A stretch of 62,063 nt of DNA from NCBI GenBank assembly GCA_023433615.1, contig JAEZCJ010000004.1:1-62063 (forward strand). The letters run 5' to 3'. A program made the translations under genes and the position numbers. This document shows, one piece after another, positions 44,269 to 51,771 of this stretch. Within the stretch, counting starts at the first letter, position 1, and each line of letters begins with the position of its first letter. This DNA is from Bacillota bacterium (GTDB lineage Bacteria > Bacillota > Bacilli > Paenibacillales > Paenibacillaceae). The notes under the pieces were generated by a model. It did no database searches, was not told where the DNA came from, and was given only the letters and a program-made list of their open reading frames with translations.

Positions 44269-45492
44269 TTACGATTGTCTGCCTCGAACACTCGCCTCTA
44301 CTCGGATGTTCTTGAATCCGAGCGACTGCAGGACGCCTTGCGTCGTGTACAATCGATCCCCAAGAATCAAGCTGTTATCGTTCGGCAGCAGCACGGCCCT
44401 CGCGGTACCGCTCTTAATCGGAATCCGGTAGCGAGCCGCAGTGCCCGACCGCTCCTCCAATTCCAGTCCGAGTCCCGTCAATAACGGGCGAACCGGTATG
44501 TACAGCGTGCCGTCCCTGCGAAAAGCATGCGGCAGCTCGATCGCGGTACCGTCTACGATGATCCGATGTTCATGGCGCTCCACGACCGGCGGGTCCGCGA
44601 TCGGCAGAACGCGCCAGTCCAGCTCCGTCGGAATGTCCTCCGGTGCGGCAAGAGGGGCTGGTGTAAGCCGCCGTATATCCGCCTCTGTTGCCTTGCGCTC
44701 CTCCCCTGACCGTACATCGTAAATCATCCGCGTACGCGTCGGTTCGTTCCGTACGAACAGAATTTCGCCGCTCATCGCATCCTGCGCAAGTGCCGTGCCA
44801 TAAGCATAATGCTTCCGTTCGCCGCTTTGGGCATTCAGAATCAACAATTCATTCCGCTTCGCCTTCGTGTTGTAATGACTGATGAACAATCGCTCGTCAT
44901 CCAGCCAATACAGGCGGAATTGCCGCGTAGCGAACCGCATCCATTCGTGGATGTCGCCCGACTCCGCATCCTTGACCAGCAGGCTGCGATCCAACCAATC
45001 GTAATTGGGCACGCCTGCCTCGATCGGCCGCGGAGTCTTCACCAGCGAATAGCCGGCCCTTCGGTTCGGCGACCACGTATAGGACAGTCCGCCATATACC
45101 GCTTGATCCTCGAGGTTGTAGTAATACTGCTGCCCGATATACCCGCCAGGCCGGTCCTTGATCCACACCTGGTATTCCGGGTCGCGATCGCCGCTGCCAT
45201 GGTAGCTGTCGAACGGCATGATTTGTCCGAATCGTTCATGCAGGACGCTCCATGCTCCGTTCGGGTCCTGCATCGCGATCCTCCGCTCATGCGAAGAATC
45301 GTCCTGATCCGAGAGCATGAATACCTCGTACCCCGACCTGGAATCTTCCACGAGCGGGGTAAGGACACGAACGTTCTGCCGTTCATCCGCCGTGATGCCC
45401 GCCGCGTTCAGCGTCGCGCTGCCCAAGAGCGATAGGCCGATCAAGAGCGTCGACGCCAGCTTAGCCTTACCTACTCTACTAACCTTGTTCAA
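44269..45492 (-). CDS. secreted protein with C-terminal copper-amine-oxidase N-like domain
   Basis: 407 residues. Signal peptide (KLASTLLIGLSLLGSATLNA), a middle region of repeated beta hairpins resembling a propeller (YQVWIKDRPGGYIGQQ, YSLVKTPRP, RLFISHYNTKAKRNELLIL), and a C-terminal copper amine oxidase N-terminal-like domain (IELPHAFRRDGTLYIPVRPL, YTTQGVLQSLGF), a cell-wall-associated module abundant in Paenibacillus. Start: GGAGG 8 bases before the TTG at 45492; upstream frame is not coding-like. Role unknown. It follows the beta-lactamase-fold gene by 68 bases. Confidence 0.8.
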   Translation of the reverse strand: MNKVSRVGKAKLASTLLIGLSLLGSATLNAAGITADERQNVRVLTPLVEDSRSGYEVFMLSDQDDSSHERRIAMQDPNGAWSVLHERFGQIMPFDSYHGSGDRDPEYQVWIKDRPGGYIGQQYYYNLEDQAVYGGLSYTWSPNRRAGYSLVKTPRPIEAGVPNYDWLDRSLLVKDAESGDIHEWMRFATRQFRLYWLDDERLFISHYNTKAKRNELLILNAQSGERKHYAYGTALAQDAMSGEILFVRNEPTRTRMIYDVRSGEERKATEADIRRLTPAPLAAPEDIPTELDWRVLPIADPPVVERHEHRIIVDGTAIELPHAFRRDGTLYIPVRPLLTGLGLELEERSGTAARYRIPIKSGTARAVLLPNDNSLILGDRLYTTQGVLQSLGFKNIRVEASVRGRQS

Positions 45493-45560
45493 TCGCTGCA
45501 CCTCCGAATGTCCGATTCCCATTCTAGACGCGGCGGATTGGAATAAGGTTACAGGGATTC

Positions 45561-46733
45561 CTAGACCTGCACGATCGCGCTCGAAATCAGGTTGCGCAGG
45601 CGCGGCTGATGATAGGCCTCCAGATTGGGGAGCATCTGCTGCATATACACGGCTGCCAGCTTCTCCTTCGGATCGATCAGCGTCCACGTGCCGGCAAGCC
45701 CGCTCCACCCGAACTCGCCGACGGAGCTCGTGCTGCCCGCAGCAGCCGGGTCCATCATCGTCCTGACGCCGAGACCGTATCCGTAGCCCGCCAGATAGGA
45801 CCAATTATAGTCCTTCATCTGATTCGCGATGAGCTGGTTGGCTGCCATCAGATCGATCGTCCTCGGGCTGAGGATGCGAACGCCATCCAGTTCTCCTCCG
45901 AGTGCCATCATCGAGGCGAACCGGGCATAATCGCCAAGCGTGGACAGCAGGCCGGCGCCGCCGCTCTCGAAGACCGTCTCCGGCTCATAGAAGGCATTGA
46001 AATCGGAAGTGGCCGTGCGATTGCCCTCATCGTCGCGGTAATACATCGCCGCTAGGCGATGTCGCTTCTCTTCCGGAATGCGGAAGGAGGTGTCGATCAT
46101 CTGCAGGGGACCGAAAATCTCGTCCTGGAGGAATTGTCCCAACGACTTGCCGGACAGCACCTCGATGAGCGCGCCCAGCACGTCGTGGCTGAAGCCGTAC
46201 TGCCATCGCGTTCCCGGGTCAAAAGCAAGCGGGATCGCGGCAAGCTCCTTCGCCAGCCCGCGAACGTTCAGCGGCACGCCGTCCTTGCTGCTCGGAAGCG
46301 GACCTGAGGATAGTTCGGCCGTCCTCCGTTCGGTCTCCGAATTCTCGCCGGCATACGTAATGCCGGAAGACATCGTGAACAGATCCTTGACGCGGATCGA
46401 ACGGGATGCCGGAACGGCTGTCCATTCCCCGCCTTCATTCCGATAGACCATCGGTTTGTTGAACTCGGGCAAATAGTTCTCAAGCGGGTCGTTCAACAGA
46501 TACAACCCGCGTTCGTAGAGGAGGAGCGCTGCCGTGCATGTGACGACCTTCGTCATGGAGAAAATCCGGAATATCGTATCCGCCGTCACCGGCTGCTGTT
46601 TCTCTGCATCCGCATACCCGACGTAATCCTCGAATACGATTGTCCCGTTGTGGACGACCATGCACGAACATCCCGGCGGCCCTTGGTCCGCAAAGCTGCG
46701 AAGCAGCGGTCTTAATCGGTTCAATCTTTCCAT
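45561..46733 (-). CDS. serine hydrolase of the beta-lactamase / class C PBP-like family
   Basis: 390 residues, no signal peptide. Ser59-x-x-Lys62 (SMTK) is the catalytic motif; YGFSHDVLG carries the Tyr motif with Ser in place of the usual Asn; the third motif is near FGWSGLAGT instead of KTG. This set fits the EstB/LovD-like esterase side of the family instead of true beta-lactamases. RBS AGGAGG 8 bases before the ATG. Cytoplasmic esterase or peptidase; substrate unknown. Confidence 0.87.
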   Translation of the reverse strand: MERLNRLRPLLRSFADQGPPGCSCMVVHNGTIVFEDYVGYADAEKQQPVTADTIFRIFSMTKVVTCTAALLLYERGLYLLNDPLENYLPEFNKPMVYRNEGGEWTAVPASRSIRVKDLFTMSSGITYAGENSETERRTAELSSGPLPSSKDGVPLNVRGLAKELAAIPLAFDPGTRWQYGFSHDVLGALIEVLSGKSLGQFLQDEIFGPLQMIDTSFRIPEEKRHRLAAMYYRDDEGNRTATSDFNAFYEPETVFESGGAGLLSTLGDYARFASMMALGGELDGVRILSPRTIDLMAANQLIANQMKDYNWSYLAGYGYGLGVRTMMDPAAAGSTSSVGEFGWSGLAGTWTLIDPKEKLAAVYMQQMLPNLEAYHQPRLRNLISSAIVQV

Positions 46734-46832
46734 GGAACAAACCTCCTATAGTCGATCGTGATGTACCGCATTTGCTATATTCATCATTATAGAGCATTGC
46801 GGCTTACGATCAAGGCCGGCCCGGGATCGCAG

Positions 46833-49800
46833 CTACACTCCTTGCTGCTGCAGCAAGTGATGGTAGATTCCCTTCATCTGCAGAAGCTGCTCATGGGTAC
46901 CGTTCTCGACAACCGCGCCTTGATCCAACACGACGATTCGGTCGGCATGGCGGATCGTGCTCAACCGGTGGGCGATAATGAGCGTCGTCCGTCCCTTAAG
47001 CATCTCGTCCATGTTCTGTTGGATGATCCGTTCCGATTCCGTATCGAGGGCGCTCGTCGCTTCATCGAACAGAAGAATACGCGGGTTGTTGATCAGCGCG
47101 CGCGCAATGACGATCCGCTGGCGCTGGCCGCCGGACAGCCGAATGCCGCCTTCGCCTATGATCGTATCGTATCCGAGCGGCAGCGCTTCGATGAAATCGG
47201 AGGCGCCGGCCAGTCTGGCCGCACGCTCGACCTCCTCGAACGGTACGTTCTCGCCGCTCATGGCGATGTTGTCCAGCACCGATCCGCGGAACAGTACCGT
47301 CTCTTGCTGGACGACGCCGACCTGCCTGCGGATGGAGGCGGCATGCGCTTCACGCAGCGGATAGCCGTCGATATAGATGTCTCCGGACGTCGGTTCCAGA
47401 AGCTTCAGCAGCAGGTTGGCGATCGTCGATTTCCCTGACCCGCTCCGTCCGACGAGCGCCACCGTCTGCCCGGGCAGTATTTCCAGATCGAGGTTCTGCA
47501 GGATCATCTTGCCGCCGCGGTAGTATTGGAACGATACGTCCGCAAACCGTATATGGCCTTGAATGGCCGGAAGCATCCGCATCTGCTCCGGGTGCGGGTG
47601 CTCCGGTGTCGCTTCGTGAATGTCGTTCAGCCTCTCCATCGCTATGCGCGCCTCGGACAGCTCGCCGCCGCGCTGCGTGATCATCTCGAGGGCGAACAGG
47701 AAGGAAGTGAACAGGACGGTGTACGCTACGAGCTGTCCCGCGCTAAGTTGCCCGTCCAAGACATAGCGCGCGCCGAAATACAGCAGCGCCGCGTGACTCA
47801 AGGACCGGAGGCCGGAGACGGCGGCCTTGGCGATCGCCTCCAGCCGTTCGCCCTCAAGCCGCAGCGCGAGCAAACGGCCGATCCTGCTCGTCAACTTGCC
47901 GCGAATCGTCCGCTCCATGGACAACCCTTTGACGGTTGCGATCGCATGGATGGCTTCCACGATCTGCGTCTGGGACTCGCTCTCGGCTATGAGCTGCTTG
48001 CGGAGATTAAGGCGCATGCGGGGCAGCACATAAGCGTAGAGCCCGACATACAACGGCATGAACGCGAACGTCATCATGGCGAGACCGGGATGGTAATAGA
48101 CCATCAGTCCGCCATACGCAAGCAGAGTGAGCGAATCCAGCAGCAGCTCGATGGCATGGTCGGTCATCAGCTTGCGAATTTTTTCGTTCTCGTACACGCG
48201 AGTCAGAATATCGCCTGACGTCCGTCTGGCGAAATAGGCGTAAGGGAGGCGGAACAGCTGCCGATGGAAGCTATCCAGCATCGAACGATCGACGGCATGC
48301 GCCAGACGGCCGATCAACAGCTGGCGAACGGCGGTGCTTGCCGCATTGAAGCAGGCGAGCGCCAGCAAGGCAGCCGCAAGGACATGAAGCAGCGGCCAAT
48401 TCGCGGCCCCCAAGACACGGTCGAAGATCTGCTGCGTCATGATCGGGAATGCAAGGTAGAGCAGCTCGATCAGGACGGATACGGCAAGGGACGCCAAGAG
48501 CAGCTTCCCGGAAGGCAGGATATACGCAAGGTACCTTTGCCACGTGCGCTCGGTATCGTTCAACGGGACGAGCGGGCCGGCTGGCTGCACGGTAATGATA
48601 AACCCGGTCCAATGCTGGACGAAATGGTCAAGCGTCACGGTTTCGAGATGGCCGAGCGCAGGGTCGGCGATCACGATATGCCGCTCGCCGACCTCATAGA
48701 CGACGATGTAGTGATTGCCGTTCCAATGCGCGATGAACGGCGTTGCGAGTTCAGCGAGCAACCTTACGGTCGCCTTCAATCCTCGCGCCTCGAAGCCGAT
48801 CGATTCGAGCGTCTCGATCAGCCCGAGCATCGAGGTACCTTCTGCTCCTACGTTGCAGCGCTCCCGCATCCGGTTCACGCCGGCATTCAACCCGTAATAA
48901 TTCGCGATCATCGTGAGGCATGTCGGGCCGCAATCCATCTCGTTCTGCTGCATGAGAACGGGATATTTGCGCCGATGCTTCCAAGCTCTCCACGGGCCGA
49001 TCGCTTGCCGGACGATCGGTTGCGGTTCGGAGGACGGACCGGATTCGATAGGACCTGCGGCTGTCAGCGATTCGGAATCCTCCGGAGCCTCTACCATGAC
49101 CATCGCGTCCGTCGTGTAGTGCGCCGAAATTCGCCGGATCGTCTCCAGAATGATCGGGTACTTCTGAATCAGTTCGTCGAAGTCCGTCTTGGCAAGCCGG
49201 AAGGCTGCCACCGTGTCGGCGGCTCTGATCGTCGCCCTGCGCGGTTCGCCCGTCAGGAGGGCCAGCTCGCCGAAAAAATCGCCGGGATACAGCCGATTGA
49301 CGATCGAGGCATCCGCCCCTTTCTCTACCAGCGCGGTGCCTGACTTCAAGATATAGAAGGCGTCGCCGGCATCGCCTTCGCGCACGAGGCAGCCGCCGGG
49401 CTCGTAGTTCCGGATCTCCAGCCGGTCGAGCAGCGACCGGAGTGCGGCATGGTCGACATGGGTCAGCACGGTGTTGTTCTTCAGAAATGTGCGAATGATA
49501 TCCGAGGATATGAATTGCCTGAAATAATTGTCGAGGGCCGGATGCTGCGCGACCATCTCCTTGAATTGGCTGCGGCCAAGACACAGCGCCTCGAGCGGGG
49601 TGGACGCCCGGATCGTCACGGGCGGTGCCGTTTCCCCGTCCAACAGATTCTGCTCGCCGAAGTGTTCGCCGGGATGCAGCAAGCCCATATTCGTCTCTTT
49701 GCCGGAGGGCTGGATGCCGATCTTGCGGGCTTGTCCGGTCAGGATGATATAAAACGCATCCGCCGCGCGATCCCGTTCGACGATCGTCTGGCCCATCGCG

Positions 49801-49922
49801 TACGATTCGAATCGGAGTTGCCCGGCCAGCAGCTGCTTCTCTTCGTCGGTAAAAACGTCGAATAGCGGGATGTGATTCAGGTAATCGATCGTTTGTCCGT
49901 CATGTCCGTACGTCTGCTTCAT
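46833..49922 (-). CDS. C39-peptidase ABC exporter with two N-terminal cyclic-nucleotide-binding domains
   Basis: 1029 residues. Order: cNMP-binding domain 1 (about 15-135), domain 2 (about 150-265), C39 peptidase (about 320-445; Cys331 in NEMDCGPTC, His404 in WNGNHYIVV, Asp420 in IADPALG), six-helix exporter domain (about 465-760) and ATPase (GRSGSGKST, LSGGQRQRI, LLFDEATSALD, IIAHRLST). It should cleave double-glycine leaders and export the peptide. Domain 2 keeps the phosphate-binding cassette (FGELALL with Arg228 in EPRRAT); domain 1 has APPVT instead, so it likely binds no nucleotide. Start at 49922 overlaps the PpiC stop (ATGA); an ATG at 49940 is less likely. The substrate candidate is the peptide at 50842-51000. 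Confidence 0.95.
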   Translation of the reverse strand: MKQTYGHDGQTIDYLNHIPLFDVFTDEEKQLLAGQLRFESYAMGQTIVERDRAADAFYIILTGQARKIGIQPSGKETNMGLLHPGEHFGEQNLLDGETAPPVTIRASTPLEALCLGRSQFKEMVAQHPALDNYFRQFISSDIIRTFLKNNTVLTHVDHAALRSLLDRLEIRNYEPGGCLVREGDAGDAFYILKSGTALVEKGADASIVNRLYPGDFFGELALLTGEPRRATIRAADTVAAFRLAKTDFDELIQKYPIILETIRRISAHYTTDAMVMVEAPEDSESLTAAGPIESGPSSEPQPIVRQAIGPWRAWKHRRKYPVLMQQNEMDCGPTCLTMIANYYGLNAGVNRMRERCNVGAEGTSMLGLIETLESIGFEARGLKATVRLLAELATPFIAHWNGNHYIVVYEVGERHIVIADPALGHLETVTLDHFVQHWTGFIITVQPAGPLVPLNDTERTWQRYLAYILPSGKLLLASLAVSVLIELLYLAFPIMTQQIFDRVLGAANWPLLHVLAAALLALACFNAASTAVRQLLIGRLAHAVDRSMLDSFHRQLFRLPYAYFARRTSGDILTRVYENEKIRKLMTDHAIELLLDSLTLLAYGGLMVYYHPGLAMMTFAFMPLYVGLYAYVLPRMRLNLRKQLIAESESQTQIVEAIHAIATVKGLSMERTIRGKLTSRIGRLLALRLEGERLEAIAKAAVSGLRSLSHAALLYFGARYVLDGQLSAGQLVAYTVLFTSFLFALEMITQRGGELSEARIAMERLNDIHEATPEHPHPEQMRMLPAIQGHIRFADVSFQYYRGGKMILQNLDLEILPGQTVALVGRSGSGKSTIANLLLKLLEPTSGDIYIDGYPLREAHAASIRRQVGVVQQETVLFRGSVLDNIAMSGENVPFEEVERAARLAGASDFIEALPLGYDTIIGEGGIRLSGGQRQRIVIARALINNPRILLFDEATSALDTESERIIQQNMDEMLKGRTTLIIAHRLSTIRHADRIVVLDQGAVVENGTHEQLLQMKGIYHHLLQQQGV

Positions 49923-50695
49923 TGCTCGTCTATGCTCCATATCGCTTCGTGAATGTCGCGTGCATGCCGATAAGCCTCCAGCCGTTCTTGAAAGAGCTGT
50001 TCCCTAATCGCGGCTTCGACAGCCGCGTTCAGCTCTGCCGGATACAGTCCTTCTACCAGAATGAGCCGGTAAGCGCCTCGCCGCTCGAACGGACCGACGA
50101 TCGCTCCCGGAACTGCGCCCCATACGGCCGCTGCCGTCTCCGGCTCCATCTCCGCCCGCCCGAAGAGGCCGGCGTAGCCGCCCGATTTGGCCGTTGCCGC
50201 ATCCGACGAATACGCGCGTGCCAGCGCGTGAAAGTCGGCGCCTTCCTCTGCCCTGAAGAGCAGCTCCTGTGCCGCTCCGTAATGAACCGTTACGATGATC
50301 GAGATCTCTACGCGATCGTATCGATAGGCGAATTCAAGATAATGCCCCCGAATGTCCTCCTCCGATACGACGCGCTGCTGCAGTGACGCTCTGAGCGCCT
50401 GCGGCTTCAGGATCGCGACGAGCTCGTCCAGCGCCATTCCCCGGCGCCCCAGCCATTCGTTAGCCTGAGCGGCCGTGAACAATCCCTGCTCGCGGCGGAA
50501 TCGGTTAACGGCCGACTGCAGCTCGGCTGCATCGGCCGCGAACCCGATCTCGTCGGCCCAGCATTCGATTGCCAGATCGTCCTTGCAGCGGTTAATGTCC
50601 GCTAGCATGGCGTCGATTCGCAGCCTCTGCAAGAGCTGTCTTAAGGTTAGCGTTCTGTGATCGATTCGAAGCATAACGATGCTTGAAGTGTCCAA
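49919..50695 (-). CDS. cytoplasmic PpiC-type peptidyl-prolyl isomerase/chaperone of peptide export
   Basis: 258 residues, no signal peptide or lipobox, unlike PrsA. A SurA-N-like helical part (about 15-120) precedes a parvulin domain (about 125-220) with SGGYAGLFGRAEMEPE and the PGAIVGPFE block; a helical tail follows. Stand-alone cytoplasmic PpiC proteins recur beside C39 exporters and short precursors and have been described as peptide-maturation proteins. Translationally coupled to the exporter gene (ATGA overlap). Start: GAGGA 8 bases before the TTG at 50695; the next ATG (50674) has none. The Pro-containing core of the divergent peptide makes an isomerase or holdase role plausible. Confidence 0.85.
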   Translation of the reverse strand: MDTSSIVMLRIDHRTLTLRQLLQRLRIDAMLADINRCKDDLAIECWADEIGFAADAAELQSAVNRFRREQGLFTAAQANEWLGRRGMALDELVAILKPQALRASLQQRVVSEEDIRGHYLEFAYRYDRVEISIIVTVHYGAAQELLFRAEEGADFHALARAYSSDAATAKSGGYAGLFGRAEMEPETAAAVWGAVPGAIVGPFERRGAYRLILVEGLYPAELNAAVEAAIREQLFQERLEAYRHARDIHEAIWSIDEQ

Positions 50696-50778
50696 AATGG
50701 CATTCCTCGCGTTCCGTTTACTGATGCCATTATTCTAGCATGCGAAGCAAAAATCCCGCGATTCTTTTATTTTTCAAG

Positions 50779-50812
50779 ACTTAAACAAAACTTAAACAAG
50801 CTATTCTATCCT
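50779..50812 (+). promoter_or_regulatory. direct-repeat operator and -10 region of the precursor peptide gene
   Basis: ACTTAAACAA occurs at 50779-50788 and 50790-50799, exactly 11 bp apart, the spacing of OmpR/PhoB-type regulator sites (compare the Bacillus PhoP box TTAACA-N5). TATTCT (50802-50807) or TATCCT (50807-50812) follow as -10 candidates; no -35 is visible where the repeats lie, as at activator-dependent promoters. The OmpR-type regulator at 51070-51771 is the obvious candidate. Confidence 0.55.
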
Positions 50813-50841
50813 GATTGCAGATTGATAGGGAGGCGATAGTG

Positions 50842-51000
50842 ATGGCAGAGAACAATGAGAAGCAATTGAACGCAGCAGAGAAGGTCAAGCTTACGGATCT
50901 GTCCCAGGAAGTGTCCGAGCAAGAGCTGAAGGACGTCCAGGGCGGAGATTTGCACGTGAGCACGAGACCGATTATTAAGAAAGTGCAGATTCGCCCATAG
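50842..51000 (+). CDS. double-glycine leader precursor peptide (52 residues)
   Basis: RBS AGGGAGG 8 bases before the ATG at 50842. The leader (residues 1-35) is acidic and helical and ends in LSQEVSEQELKDVQGG, the classical C39 leader pattern with hydrophobics at -4, -7 and -12 and GG at -2/-1. Predicted core, 17 residues: DLHVSTRPIIKKVQIRP, cationic (about +3), no Cys, two Arg-Pro pairs. No modification enzyme is encoded nearby, so the product may be unmodified. Divergent from PpiC/exporter and followed by a strong terminator, then the two-component system. Size and leader match ComC-like pheromones and class II bacteriocins; which one is unknown. The longer frame back to 50815 lacks support. 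Confidence 0.8.
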   Translation: MAENNEKQLNAAEKVKLTDLSQEVSEQELKDVQGGDLHVSTRPIIKKVQIRP

Positions 51001-51021
51001 AACGAGGCGTCGAGAATCGCC

Positions 51022-51064
51022 AAGAAGCCCCGGCTGCTAGCAATAGCACTAGCCGGGGCTTCTT
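51022..51064. terminator. strong bidirectional terminator
   Basis: Perfect 14-bp stem (AAGAAGCCCCGGCT and complement) between the convergent precursor gene and response-regulator gene. Confidence 0.8.
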
Positions 51065-51069
51065 GACGT

Positions 51070-51771
51070 TCACGAGGCTCCGCCGAATTTATAGCCGAAG
51101 CCGCGAATCGTCACGATATAGCGTGGATTGGACGGGTCTTTCTCGATTTTCTTGCGCAGATTGTGGATGTGGACCATGACCGTTCGTTCGTCGCCGACGC
51201 CGTTCAAGCTCCAGATTCGATCATAGAGCTGGACTACGCTGAAGACCTGTCTCGGGTGGTCGAGGAGATGCAGCAACAGCTGCAGCTCCTTGGCGGGCAA
51301 AGTGATCGGCTTCCGGTCAACCAGCACCTCAAGCCGGTCCTTGCGGACCGTCAGCCAGCCGTCGTCCCACGCATTCGCGCTCGTTGCCCCGGGCTGCCGC
51401 CCTGCCGAACGATAGCGCCGCAGCCCCGCATGAACGCGCGCGACGAGCACCTCCGGCTCGAACGGCTTCGTGACGTAATCGTCCCCGCCGATGTTCAATC
51501 CCGCCACGATATCCTGCGGCGCTTTCTTGCTGGACAGGAATAGGATCGGAACGTCGCAGCGGCTGCGAATAAGCTCTACCAGCTCCAAGCCGTCCATGCC
51601 GGGCAGCATGATATCCGATATCAGCATGTCGCAGGCCGAGCGTTCGAGCAGCGCCAGCCCCTCCTCTGCGCTCACCGCCGTGTCGACGCGAAAGCCCTCC
51701 TTGCGCAAGTAGATGGCGACCAGCTCGCGTATGTCTGGATCGTCTTCAATCAACAGAATATTCGTGTCCAT
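51070..51771 (-). CDS. response regulator, OmpR/PhoB family
   Basis: 233 residues. Receiver domain with LLIEDDPDI, phospho-acceptor Asp53 (LISDIMLPG) and Lys in YVTKPFEP; C-terminal winged helix (about 135-233; ERTVMVHIHNLRKKIEKDP, TIRGFGYKF). RBS AAGGAGG 5 bases before the ATG, which overlaps the end of the kinase gene by 26 bases. Likely DNA target: the 11-bp-spaced direct repeats at 50779-50799, about 270 bases from its own 3' end. Control of the adjacent xylosidase gene is an alternative. Confidence 0.93.
   Translation of the reverse strand: MDTNILLIEDDPDIRELVAIYLRKEGFRVDTAVSAEEGLALLERSACDMLISDIMLPGMDGLELVELIRSRCDVPILFLSSKKAPQDIVAGLNIGGDDYVTKPFEPEVLVARVHAGLRRYRSAGRQPGATSANAWDDGWLTVRKDRLEVLVDRKPITLPAKELQLLLHLLDHPRQVFSVVQLYDRIWSLNGVGDERTVMVHIHNLRKKIEKDPSNPRYIVTIRGFGYKFGGAS

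Noticed and set aside
48264..49343. Long plus-strand frame (359 codons) opposite the C39 exporter
   Set aside because: Antisense shadow; composition typical of reverse-frame translation, no ribosome binding site.
50815..50841. Upstream TTG start for the precursor peptide
   Set aside because: It lies before the AGGGAGG ribosome binding site that serves the ATG at 50842, and the added residues do not resemble a leader.
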